Source of the DNA: Paractinoplanes toevensis
Lineage (GTDB): Bacteria; Actinomycetota; Actinomycetes; Mycobacteriales; Micromonosporaceae
Assembly: GCF_018332695.1 (NCBI RefSeq)
Contig: NZ_BOQN01000050.1
Location: 62,001 to 126,000 of the forward strand
Length of the DNA stretch: 64,000 bases
Reading direction: 5' to 3'
The translations under genes were made by a program, and so were the position numbers. The notes under the pieces are model-generated. The model searched no databases. It saw only the letters and a program-made list of their open reading frames with translations, and was not told where the DNA came from. Below, piece after piece: positions 35,735 to 42,883 of this stretch; the stretch's first letter is position 1, and the number at the start of each line of letters is the position of its first letter.

Positions 35735-36296
35735 CCTCACCCCCGCCGAGCGGCACCGCACCGTCGGGGCGACGTTCGCCGACCGGGTCCGCGGCACGAA
35801 GGACTGGGAGGCGCCCGCCCCGGTGGCCGGCTGGACGGCTCGCGACGTGGTGCGCCACCTCGTCGAGTGGTTCCCCGGTTTCCTGGCCGGCGGCACCGGC
35901 ATCACGCTGCCCACCGGCCCGACCGCCGACGACGACCCGGTGGCCGCCTGGCAGAACCAGTACGACACCGTGCAGGCACTGCTGGACGACCCGGCCACCG
36001 AGCAGTTGGTGCTGAGCAACCCGCACCTCGGCGAGGTGCCGCTGGACCGGGCGATCGACCAGTTCTACACGTCCGACGTCTTCATGCACACCTGGGACCT
36101 GTCCCGGGCCACCGGCCAGGACGACCGCCTCGACGAGGGCTTCAGCGCCGCGCTGGTGGGCGGCATGGAACCGATGGAGGACATCATCCGGTCCTCGGGC
36201 CAGTACGGCCCGCGGGTGCCCGTCCCGGCCGGCGCCGACGCCCAGACGAGATTGCTCGGCTTCATCGGCCGCGATCCCTTCTGGACGACGGCCTAG
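35721..36296 (+). CDS. DinB-like mycothiol-dependent enzyme (TIGR03086-type)
   Basis: 191 residues of the maleylpyruvate-isomerase/DinB helical-bundle fold. The metal-binding histidines expected in this group are visible in VVRHLVEWFPGFLAG (early helix) and DVFMHTWDLSRATGQ (late helix). Actinobacterial members use mycothiol for transfer or isomerisation of small electrophiles. The ATG lies 14 nt inside the preceding gene with AAGGA upstream, so it is part of the ArsR operon. Confidence 0.82.
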   Translation: MALSDLTPAERHRTVGATFADRVRGTKDWEAPAPVAGWTARDVVRHLVEWFPGFLAGGTGITLPTGPTADDDPVAAWQNQYDTVQALLDDPATEQLVLSNPHLGEVPLDRAIDQFYTSDVFMHTWDLSRATGQDDRLDEGFSAALVGGMEPMEDIIRSSGQYGPRVPVPAGADAQTRLLGFIGRDPFWTTA

Positions 36297-36310
36297 AGGG
36301 CCGGCGCGAG

Positions 36311-36682
36311 ATGCCGGTCGGCCGGTTGCACCATCTGATCGTCGACTGCCCGGAGCCGATGGACGAGGCGCGATTCTGGAGCGCGGTTCTAGGCGACCCG
36401 ATCACCTACGCCGACGACGACTTCGTGGTCGTCGCGGCCGACGCGACGACGTCCGGGCTGGCGTTCCAGCGCGCGCCCGGGCTGACCGCCCCCACCTGGC
36501 CGGAGCCGGCGATACCACAGCAGATGCATCTCGACGTGATGGTCGACGACCAGGAGGCAGCCGGCCGCCAGGTGCTCGCCCTAGGCGCGCGTCAGCTGCC
36601 CGGCGACCACGTGTACGCCGATCCCGCCGGTCACCCGTTCTGCCTGATCAGACGCCCGTCCTGGGCACCCCCGGTAAACTAG
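36311..36682 (+). CDS. VOC-family (glyoxalase-like) protein
   Basis: 123 residues with the beta-alpha-beta-beta-beta layout of the vicinal oxygen chelate family: RLHHLIVDCPEPMDEARFWS at the start and DHVYADPAGHPFCLI at the end. The first metal histidine is plausibly in LHHLIVDC and a second in QMHLDVMVDD. Such proteins include glyoxalases, dioxygenases and drug-binding proteins. Fourteen bases after the preceding stop; last gene of the ArsR operon, followed by a hairpin. Confidence 0.8.
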   Translation: MPVGRLHHLIVDCPEPMDEARFWSAVLGDPITYADDDFVVVAADATTSGLAFQRAPGLTAPTWPEPAIPQQMHLDVMVDDQEAAGRQVLALGARQLPGDHVYADPAGHPFCLIRRPSWAPPVN

Positions 36683-36696
36683 ACATCTTCCGAGTC

Positions 36697-36725
36697 GGGT
36701 CCCGCCCTTCCCCAGAACGGGACCC
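36697..36725 (+). terminator. Intrinsic-type terminator of the ArsR operon
   Basis: GGGTCCCG (36697-36704) and CGGGACCC (36718-36725) form an 8-bp stem with a 13-nt loop, 15 bp after the VOC stop, followed by AGATTTCC, a short T-rich stretch. Confidence 0.6.
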
Positions 36726-36743
36726 AGATTTCCTCGCGCTTCC

Positions 36744-37001
36744 AATCTTTCCGTACGGGCGGCTCAGTCCCGTGGCACGCCGTCCTGGCAGGCGCACCTC
36801 ACCCTCCGCGCGCCCGCCACGGGCGGACCCGCGCGGCCCTGCCCACACCCGACCTTGTGGACTTGACGTGCGCACAGAGCGGCAAGTCCCCAAGATCTGC
36901 CGCGCGGCCCTGCCCACGCCCGACCTTGTGGACTTCACGTGCGCACAGAGCGGCAAGTCCCCAAGATCTGCGATGCCCGGCGCCACGGCAGGGCATCGAC
37001 C
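36744..37001. repeat. Dispersed structured repeat, copy A, with a 71-bp internal duplication
   Basis: This stretch is homologous to 44298-44486. Both open AATCTTTTCCGTACGG-like, share CAGTCCCGTGGCACGC, CACCCTCCGCGCGCCCGC and CCGACCTTGTGGAC, and end GATGCCCGGCGCCACG...CATCGACC. Copy A contains a near-perfect tandem duplication (36831-36900 and 36902-36971, two mismatches) absent from copy B. Two potential stems are kept in both copies: CTTGTGGACTT with AAGTCC(C/A)CAAG, and CGATGCC(C) with (G)GGCATCG. Short frames on the minus strand (MAPGIADL...) arise from the repeat and are broken by the 71-bp duplication, so I treat it as non-coding. Bases 37002-37187 after it show nothing I can name. Confidence 0.7.
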
Positions 37002-37187
37002 GCGTCACCACGGGCCGGATACCCGGGCAGAACAGCGCAGAGGGGTGAGCGGGGCAAAGCGCGGCCGCGTAGGGCTGTGGTTGCGCGAGAGTCGCGGCAC
37101 GTGCCGGTGTTGCGCGCTGGTGGCGGGGTGGCGGCGGTCGGGGGTGGTTGCGGTTGTTGACGGTGTTGCCCGTACCGGCAAGGGTGT

Positions 37188-37484
37188 CTAGCGGCGCTCG
37201 GCGGCGATGCGGTCCACTGCCTGCTTGGCCTCGAGGAGACTCGCGCCGGTCTGCTCGCGGTAGGCACGGACGGCCTCGACCATCCGTCCGTTCTCGAGGT
37301 GCCGGACCACCTCCGGCTGCTCGGGCGCGGCCAGACCCAGATGGTCCATCACCAGGTCGAGCTTGCGCTGGATCGCCGCCAGCTGGATCGCCGAGCTGCG
37401 CCGCTCCTGAAACCAGGCCCCGGCCGCCGCCGCGACCGACCCGATCGTGGCGATGACGAGAAGAACCGCTTCCCACGTATCCAT
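37188..37484 (-). CDS. Small membrane-anchored protein with an L7/L12-CTD-like domain
   Basis: 98 residues. Residues about 5-23 (WEAVLLVIATIGSVAAAAG) form one membrane helix; a helix with QLAAIQRKLDLVMDHLGL follows; the last 35 residues (RHLENGRMVEAVRAYREQTG, SLLEAKQAVDRIA) closely resemble the C-terminal domain of ribosomal protein L7/L12, whose GKxxEAIKxYREATGxxLKEAK pattern is easy to see. That domain binds elongation factors on the ribosome and is related to ClpS; on a membrane anchor its partner is unknown. The ATG has no strong ribosome site. Confidence 0.72.
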   Translation of the reverse strand: MDTWEAVLLVIATIGSVAAAAGAWFQERRSSAIQLAAIQRKLDLVMDHLGLAAPEQPEVVRHLENGRMVEAVRAYREQTGASLLEAKQAVDRIAAERR

Positions 37485-37529
37485 CGCCAGATCTAACCAG
37501 CCGCCCGCAACCGCGCCGCGCCGTGCTGG

Positions 37530-38447
37530 TCAGGTCAGCGCCGCGCGCAGCCGCTCGTAGGTCGGTGCCAGCTCACGCAGCGCGGCCGCCGCCCTCGGAA
37601 AGTCCCGGGTCACCAGCGGATGCTGCAGGGAACCGACCAGCCGCGCCTGTTCGGCCGCGATCGCCGCCGCGTGCGGATAGCCGGCCAGCTCGAGGCAGGT
37701 GGCGGTGTCGTCGAGGCGGCGCGCGCCGACCCGCACGGCGAAGTAGATGAAATGCTCGCGCAACCCTTTCTCCGCGCCCGCCTCCACCATCTCGGCCACC
37801 CGGTGCGCGGCGTCGGCGTTACCCAGACTGCCGGGCGGCATCTTCTCGTCGGTCACCATGGCCAGGTAGTCGCGTGCGGCGGGGACGATCGAGCGGATCG
37901 CGTCGGCGTCGGACACCTCGGCGACCTGTTCGAAGCCGGTGCGCATCGTGTAGGGGGTGCCGTAGGTCAGCGTGTCGGCCCGCCAGGCGGTCAGGAAGTC
38001 GGCGACCGGCACCTCCGCGTACGGGTATCCGTGCGGATCGTGGACCAGCACCCGCTCGTCGTTCACGTCGAGGGCCACGACGAAGTGGTCGGCGCCGATC
38101 GGGCCGGTCATCTCCGGATGGTGCCGCAGATAGCCCATCTCCAGCGGACCCACCCAGACCGGGCCGCGCGCCACCGCGGTGCGCAAGCGGTCGAGCGCTT
38201 CGGCCGGGCTGCCGCCGCTCGTCGCCGTCGACGTCCAGCCGATGGCGGTCAGGACACTGTCGAAGCCCATTTCCGGGTTCCAGCCGTAGGCGTCGAAGAA
38301 GACCGTCTCGCCACCGATGAGTTGCATCCCGAACGGTCCGCCGGTGGCCACCTCGATGACCGCGGTCGACGGGGATCGCGTGCCCAGCAGCATGGCGAAC
38401 GAGTTCGCGTAGCAGTAGGGCCCGTTGCCGACATAGGGAACGTGCAT
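37530..38447 (-). CDS. C39-like / BtrH_N-type cysteine-protease-fold protein
   Basis: 305 residues starting at an ATG that overlaps the MerR stop (TGATG), with GGAGGTGA upstream. The N-terminal half has the layout of a papain-like C39 or BtrH_N domain: Cys12 in GNGPYCYANSFAMLLG, histidine in ADHFVVALDVNDE and aspartate in VLVHDPHGYPY. BtrH, of butirosin biosynthesis, is an acyltransferase with this fold; C39 domains are peptidases. The C-terminal 100 residues are helical (AAIAAEQARLVGSLQHP). No signal peptide. Being coupled to a MerR regulator with a ligand-binding domain, it may act on the compound that regulator senses. Confidence 0.7.
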   Translation of the reverse strand: MHVPYVGNGPYCYANSFAMLLGTRSPSTAVIEVATGGPFGMQLIGGETVFFDAYGWNPEMGFDSVLTAIGWTSTATSGGSPAEALDRLRTAVARGPVWVGPLEMGYLRHHPEMTGPIGADHFVVALDVNDERVLVHDPHGYPYAEVPVADFLTAWRADTLTYGTPYTMRTGFEQVAEVSDADAIRSIVPAARDYLAMVTDEKMPPGSLGNADAAHRVAEMVEAGAEKGLREHFIYFAVRVGARRLDDTATCLELAGYPHAAAIAAEQARLVGSLQHPLVTRDFPRAAAALRELAPTYERLRAALT

Positions 38448-39235
38448 CACTTCACCTCCACAATCGGGTACGAGACGTCGAACAGCGCCCCGGTGCCCGG
38501 TCCGGTCTCGTAAGGGTGGCCGCACGCGCGCAGCCCGGGTTGGTTGTCGATCCAGGCCTCGATGGCGTCGTAGACCCGCAGGATCAACGGCATGTCCTCG
38601 AACTCCGGCGGGACCGCGAGCCAGGCCGCCGTGTGCGCCGGGATCAGCCGCACGTGCAGGTCGGCGACGGGATCGATGGTTCCGGAGAAAGGGATGGCCA
38701 CCTCGACCACCCCGTCGGAGTCGGGAGTGATCAGGTCTTCGAAGAAGACCAGGCGCGGCTCGCCGGACGGGCCGAGGTGGGCACGGATGTCACGCTGGGC
38801 CGTGCTCACGTGCTCGCGCAGCCCGGTCGAGTCGATCCGGCGGGAGCGGCTCATCGCCTTGCGCTCCGGCACGTCGCGCAGCCGGACCGCCGCGACCAGG
38901 CCCGGCTCCGGAACGTCGCCGACCGCCTCGGCCACCGCCGCCCGCTCGTCGAGGCGGTCCCGCTCGGCGCGCAACCAGCCGCGCAGCTCCAGCGCGCGGG
39001 CGGCCGGGCTCAGCTCGGCCAGGTAGCCGATCCGGGCGAGCGGCAGCCCCAACGCACGCAGCCGCCCGATCAGCCGCGCCCGGCGCAGCTGGGCCGGGTC
39101 GTAGAGCCGATAACCGGTGGCCGGGTCGACCTCTGCGGGCAGCAGCAGGCCCTGCTCGGCATAGAGCCGGAGGGCCTTGGGGGACAGCCGGGCCGCCGCG
39201 CCGAACTCGCCGGACCGCATCAACTTCGATGACAT
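38447..39235 (-). CDS. MerR-family regulator with GyrI-like effector domain
   Basis: 262 residues, starting at ATG 39235, seven bases after the -10 box of a MerR-type promoter, so probably leaderless. N-terminal MerR helix-turn-helix (GEFGAAARLSPKALRLYAEQ, TGYRLYDPAQLRRARLIGRL), a linking helix rich in Arg and Glu, then from about residue 110 a GyrI/BmrR-like domain (VRLIPAHTAAWLAVPPEFED, VYDAIEAWIDNQPGLRACGH) that binds hydrophobic cations or drugs in relatives. It is coupled to the C39-like gene by TGATG and is probably autoregulated through the promoter at 39243-39273. Confidence 0.85.
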   Translation of the reverse strand: MSSKLMRSGEFGAAARLSPKALRLYAEQGLLLPAEVDPATGYRLYDPAQLRRARLIGRLRALGLPLARIGYLAELSPAARALELRGWLRAERDRLDERAAVAEAVGDVPEPGLVAAVRLRDVPERKAMSRSRRIDSTGLREHVSTAQRDIRAHLGPSGEPRLVFFEDLITPDSDGVVEVAIPFSGTIDPVADLHVRLIPAHTAAWLAVPPEFEDMPLILRVYDAIEAWIDNQPGLRACGHPYETGPGTGALFDVSYPIVEVK

Positions 39236-39242
39236 GTGGGCC

Positions 39243-39273
39243 AGCTTGGACCCTGCCCCAAGGGCAAGGTCAA
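39243..39273 (-). promoter_or_regulatory. MerR-type promoter with 19-bp spacer and internal dyad
   Basis: On the minus strand TTGACC (39273-39268) and CAAGCT (39248-39243) are 19 bp apart, the overlong spacing typical of MerR-activated promoters. The spacer region carries a nearly perfect dyad, ACCTTGCCC and GGGCAGGGT. The expected start site falls at the ATG of the regulator. Confidence 0.65.
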
Positions 39274-39362
39274 GAGTCGACAGGCGGGCCATTGATCCAT
39301 AGGGTGCGCCGGGTCGTACTTCTTCCCGCGGCACCCCTCATCACTCGAGCCGAGAGAGAGCT

Positions 39363-40583
39363 ATGGTTCGGCGACGTAATGTCATTCTCGGCGCGGTGGG
39401 CGTCGGTGCCGCCGGTCTTGCGGTGGCCGGCTGGTCCACGGCCGGTCACGCCCGCAGCAAGGCGCTCGGCACCTGGAGCACCCCGTCCGCGGCGCCGGTC
39501 AGCCTCACCGTGACGCCCAGGGCTGGTGCCGCCAAGGTGTTGCCGACCGAGCCGGTCGTCGTCGCCGTCCAGGGCGGCACCCTCAAGTCGGTCACCGTGG
39601 TCGCCGGGTCGAAGAAGATCAGCGGCGCGGTGGAGGCCGACGGGCTGTCCTGGCGGTCCACCGGCAACCTGGCCTACGGCACGACTTACCAGGTGACCGC
39701 CTCGGTGGCCGACAGTCTGGGCGCGACGACCGAGAAGACGTCCACGTTCTCCACGGTCAAGCCGCGCGCGACCGCCGGCATCACCTTTCAGGCCAACGGC
39801 ATGGGCGTTCTCCAGACCGGAGGCACCTACGGAGTGGGTCAGCCGGTCATCGTGGCCTTCAGCAAGGCGGTCACGGACAGAGCGGCGGCGGAGAAGGCGA
39901 TCACCGTCGAGACCTCCCCGTCCGTACCCGGCAAATTCTTTTGGGTCAGCAAGACCATCGTGCACTGGCGGCCGGCGAAGTACTGGGCGAAGGGCACCAC
40001 GGTCAAGGTCGGCGTCAATGCCCTCGGCGTGCATCTCGGCAACGGCGTCTACGGCCGGACCGACGCGACGACGCACTTCACCGTGGGCCGCGCGCTGGTG
40101 GCGATCAGCGACAACAGCACGCACCGCACCAAGGTGTACGTCGACGGCAAGATGGTGCGGGACATGGCCTCCAGCAACGGCCGGGGCGGTTACACCACGA
40201 TCTCGGACGGCACCCAGATCCACTTCTGGACGCAGAACGGCCCGCACGTGGTGCTCTCCAAGGAGCGGACGCACTCGATGAGCTCGGCCAGTTACGGCCT
40301 GAGTGACCCGGCCAACCCGAACTACTACGCGCCCGAGATCGTCGAGTACTGCACCCGCATCTCGTACTCCGGCGAGTTCCTGCACGCGGCGCCGTGGAAC
40401 CACTCGTTGGGCACGGCGAACATCTCGCACGGCTGCGTCAACCTCGGCGTCGCCGACGCGAAGTGGGTCTACGAGAACTTCCTGGTCGGCGACGTCGTCG
40501 AGGTCAAGAACAGCCCGAAATCCCTGCCGGTCTCGGACGGCCTGGGCGACTGGACGGTCGCCTACGAGAAATACGGCCACTGA
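39363..40583 (+). CDS. L,D-transpeptidase with N-terminal Ig-like domains
   Basis: 406 residues. An Arg-rich N-terminus and hydrophobic run (VILGAVGVGAAGLAVAGW) export the protein. Two bacterial Ig-like domains follow (about 45-145 and 150-245), then the YkuD catalytic domain with the conserved ISHGCVNL motif, catalytic Cys358 and a preceding His in LHAAPWNHSLG. These enzymes make 3-3 peptide crosslinks in the cell wall and are insensitive to most penicillins. The Ig-Ig-YkuD order is that of actinobacterial Ldt proteins. It stands alone; the start is preceded by GAGAGAG. Confidence 0.93.
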   Translation: MVRRRNVILGAVGVGAAGLAVAGWSTAGHARSKALGTWSTPSAAPVSLTVTPRAGAAKVLPTEPVVVAVQGGTLKSVTVVAGSKKISGAVEADGLSWRSTGNLAYGTTYQVTASVADSLGATTEKTSTFSTVKPRATAGITFQANGMGVLQTGGTYGVGQPVIVAFSKAVTDRAAAEKAITVETSPSVPGKFFWVSKTIVHWRPAKYWAKGTTVKVGVNALGVHLGNGVYGRTDATTHFTVGRALVAISDNSTHRTKVYVDGKMVRDMASSNGRGGYTTISDGTQIHFWTQNGPHVVLSKERTHSMSSASYGLSDPANPNYYAPEIVEYCTRISYSGEFLHAAPWNHSLGTANISHGCVNLGVADAKWVYENFLVGDVVEVKNSPKSLPVSDGLGDWTVAYEKYGH

Positions 40584-40664
40584 GGATTCATCCGGCAACG
40601 ATGCTCCGGCCGACGGCCTCCGGCGTCGGGGCGTCCGGCAGGCCGGCCCGGAACTGCTCCGCGG

Positions 40665-40799
40665 TCAGGCCGGCAGGTCGGCGACGTCCCGGAGGATCAG
40701 CACGGCCCGCTGCCGGGCCGGCAGGTGCTGCAGCGCGGCGACGAAGGCCAGGCGAATCTTCTGCCGGGCCTCGGCCGCGTCGGCCGGGTCGACCGGAAT
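40665..40799 (-). pseudogene. Relic of an ECF sigma factor (region 4 fragment)
   Basis: Directly after the WYL stop and in the same frame, 44 codons read IPVDPADAAEARQKIRLAFV and then ALQHLPARQRAVLILRDV before a TGA. This is the start of sigma region 4 of SigJ/TIGR02960-type ECF factors, which normally continue through a helix-turn-helix; here the frame ends at once, and no region 2 or start codon exists. Bases 40588-40664 in another frame contain GLTAEQFRAGLPDAPTPEAV, possibly the tail of another lost gene. Interpreted as deletion debris. Confidence 0.6.
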
Positions 40800-41726
40800 T
40801 CACCGGGCCGCCGCGATCCGGTGGAAACGGTCGGCCAGCTGCGCGAAGGCCGCGGTCAGCTCGGCCGGTTCGACGACCTCGATGTCGGCGTCGTAGCGGG
40901 CGATCGCGGCGGCCAGGCTCGGCCACGACCAGGAGCCGAGGGTCAGTCTGCAGCGTTCGGCGTCGAGCTCCTCGACCAGCCCGTCCCGGGTGTATTGCGC
41001 CACCGTGGCGGCCGGCTTGCCGAGGATCACCGTGCCCCGGCAGGCGATGCCCTGGAACGTGCCGGTCACGAAGGCCGCGACGTCTCCCCCGGGCAGCTCG
41101 CGCGGGGTGAAGCGGGGGCCGTTGGGTGTCCGCAGCGTCATCCGGTCGGCGCGGAAGGTGCGCCAGTCGGCCCGGTCGAGGTCCCAGGCGACGACGTACC
41201 AGCGGCCGTCCCAGGTGATCAGGTGGTGCGGTTCGGCCCGCCGGGACGGGCCGGTCGGGTAGTCGAACCGCAGCACCTCGCGGGCGCGCACGGCGGCGCT
41301 GACGGCCAGCAGCAGCCGGCCGTCGACCGGCGCGGGTGTCCGGGTGGCGGGTCGTTCCACCGCGGTGACGTCGATGGCGTCGACCCGGTGTCGCAGCCGG
41401 CTCGGCAGGACCTGCCGGATGGTGTTGAGGGCGCGGGCCGCGGCCTCGTCTCGCCCGGCGGCGATCTGCAGGGCCACGGTCAGGGCGATGGCCTGCTCGT
41501 CGTCGAAGAGCAGCGGCGGCAGATCGGTCCCGGCACCGAGCCGGTAACCGCCGTCGGGGCCTTTGGCGGCGGCGATCGGGTAGCCGAGCTCGCGCAGCCG
41601 GTCGACGTCGCGGCGCACGGTGCGCAGGCTGATCTCCAACCGGTCGGCAAGGGCCGTGCCGGACCAATCCCGGCGCGTCTGCAGCAGCGAGAGCAGGGCC
41701 AGCAGGCGCGCGGAAGTCTTCGGCAT
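40800..41726 (-). CDS. WYL-domain transcriptional regulator (YafY/DeoR-like)
   Basis: 308 residues from ATG 41726 (MPKTSARLL). N-terminal winged helix (LLALLSLLQTRRDWSGTALA, SLRTVRRDVDRLRELGYPI) and a WYL domain whose core is visible in HHLITWDGRWYVVAWDLDRADWRTFR, followed by the WCX-like C-terminal extension. Regulators of this kind sense small ligands or nucleic acids and often control an adjacent gene. The divergent DUF1761 gene and the 25-bp palindrome between them make that the likely target. Confidence 0.9.
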   Translation of the reverse strand: MPKTSARLLALLSLLQTRRDWSGTALADRLEISLRTVRRDVDRLRELGYPIAAAKGPDGGYRLGAGTDLPPLLFDDEQAIALTVALQIAAGRDEAAARALNTIRQVLPSRLRHRVDAIDVTAVERPATRTPAPVDGRLLLAVSAAVRAREVLRFDYPTGPSRRAEPHHLITWDGRWYVVAWDLDRADWRTFRADRMTLRTPNGPRFTPRELPGGDVAAFVTGTFQGIACRGTVILGKPAATVAQYTRDGLVEELDAERCRLTLGSWSWPSLAAAIARYDADIEVVEPAELTAAFAQLADRFHRIAAAR

Positions 41727-41745
41727 GGGCCTGATTCTGCCTGGA

Positions 41746-41770
41746 GTAGGTGCCACAACCTGGCACCTAC
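41746..41770. promoter_or_regulatory. Perfect WYL-regulator operator
   Basis: GTAGGTGCCA (41746-41755), CAACC and TGGCACCTAC (41761-41770) form a perfect 10-bp inverted repeat with a 5-bp spacer, 19 bp from each of the two divergent start codons. The position predicts joint control of the regulator and the DUF1761 gene. Confidence 0.72.
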
Positions 41771-41788
41771 CCCTGCGAGCCTCTCACC

Positions 41789-42190
41789 ATGAACTGGATC
41801 GGAATCTTGGTCGGCTTCCTCGCCTTCACCGTGCTCGGTGGCGTGTGGTTCGCGGTGCTCTTCCCGAAGGCGTACAACCGCTCTCTGGGCCGCGACCCCG
41901 ACGCCAAGCCGGAGCCCTCGCCGCTGTTCTTCGCCGGACCGGCGCTCACCTGCCTGGTCATCACGATCACCAGCGCGATCCTGATGGACGCTGAGAACAT
42001 CGCCGGCTACGGCAACGCCCTGCTGTTCGGCCTGACCGTCGGCGCCGGCTATCTGGCGGCGAACACGGTCAACATCGCGATCAACCCGAACTTCCCGCGG
42101 CCGCTGCTCTACGCGGCGATCTCGGGCGGTTACAACATCCTCGGCAGCCTGATCGTCAGCCTGATCCTGCAGGCTTTCGGAGGGCGCTGA
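41789..42190 (+). CDS. DUF1761 small membrane protein
   Basis: 133 residues beginning MNWIGILVGFLAFTVLGGVW, the typical opening of DUF1761. Four membrane helices; short charged loop AYNRSLGRDPDAKPEP after the first. Function of the family is unknown. Its ATG has no clear ribosome site. Probably repressed or activated by the divergent WYL regulator. Its last 35 bp overlap the 3' end of the convergent TetR gene. Confidence 0.8.
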   Translation: MNWIGILVGFLAFTVLGGVWFAVLFPKAYNRSLGRDPDAKPEPSPLFFAGPALTCLVITITSAILMDAENIAGYGNALLFGLTVGAGYLAANTVNIAINPNFPRPLLYAAISGGYNILGSLIVSLILQAFGGR

Positions 42191-42803
42191 CGCCGGCCAG
42201 GAAGATGTCCACGCCGGCGAGGAACTGCGCGCGATCGTCGTGGTCGCGCAGCAGTTCCGCCGCGTCGGGGTCCTCGCCGGCCCACTTCGTGGCCAGGGCC
42301 TGGAGGTATTCCTGCCGGGCCGCCTGGTCGGGGGCGCGCCGAGCCCCCGCGGCGTGCTGGGCGGCGGCGCCGAGAACGTAGTTGACCAGCGCCGAACCGG
42401 CGTCCGACCGCGCCCGGCCGGTGACGCCGAGCCGGGTGAGCTGCGACCCGACGCTCGTCCAGATCTGCAGCACGGCGGGTTGGCCCGGGTCCCGGGCGAG
42501 CTGGGACCCGACCCACGGATGGCCGTCGATCGCGGTGAAGATGCCGAGCGCGAGCGCGCGGATGGCGTACGCCGGATCTTCGTGGCCGCCGACCTCGGCC
42601 AGCACCCGGCCGATCACGCCGTCCGACGCCGCGGCCAGCAGATCGTCCTTGGTGGCGACGTGGTGGTAGAGCGCGCCGCGACCGGTCGACAGGTGGGCGG
42701 TCAGCGCGCGGAGGGTCAGGGCGCTCTCGCCGGCCGTGTCGAGGATCTCGATGGTCGCCTCGACGATCCGCTCCCGGGAGAGCGCGTCGGTCCGCCTTGT
42801 CAT
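42156..42803 (-). CDS. TetR-family repressor of the divergent flavin monooxygenase
   Basis: 215 residues from ATG 42803. Helix-turn-helix in the first 50 residues: SRERIVEATIEILDTAGESA, then LTLRALTAHLSTGRGALYHHVATKDDLL. The C-terminal domain (GHPWVGSQLARDPGQPAVLQ) is ligand-binding and dimerising. Two similar palindromes lie between it and the TetX-like gene, the arrangement of TetR/TetA and many drug-responsive pairs. Confidence 0.9.
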   Translation of the reverse strand: MTRRTDALSRERIVEATIEILDTAGESALTLRALTAHLSTGRGALYHHVATKDDLLAAASDGVIGRVLAEVGGHEDPAYAIRALALGIFTAIDGHPWVGSQLARDPGQPAVLQIWTSVGSQLTRLGVTGRARSDAGSALVNYVLGAAAQHAAGARRAPDQAARQEYLQALATKWAGEDPDAAELLRDHDDRAQFLAGVDIFLAGVSALRKPAGSG

Positions 42804-42823
42804 GCACACCATCTTGACACAGC

Positions 42824-42862
42824 TGGACCGCCGGTCCAACCTAGGAATGGACCAGCGGTCCA
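42824..42862. promoter_or_regulatory. Twin TetR operators
   Basis: TGGACCGCCGGTCCA (42824-42838, perfect 7-bp arms) and TGGACCAGCGGTCCA (42848-42862, 6-bp arms) have centres 24 bp apart, about two helical turns, in the 80-bp gap between the divergent tetR and monooxygenase starts. A TTGACA at 42814-42819 could serve as -35 for the rightward gene, putting the first operator inside the promoter. Confidence 0.75.
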
Positions 42863-42883
42863 AGCGACTTCGGAAGGAACACC

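Noticed and set aside
36799..37476. Minus-strand frame covering repeat copy A and the small membrane gene
   Set aside because: It overlaps a well-supported 98-aa gene in another frame and reads through the repeat.
39270..40598. 442-codon minus-strand frame
   Set aside because: Antisense to the L,D-transpeptidase, which has a clear catalytic motif; the composition is shadow-like.
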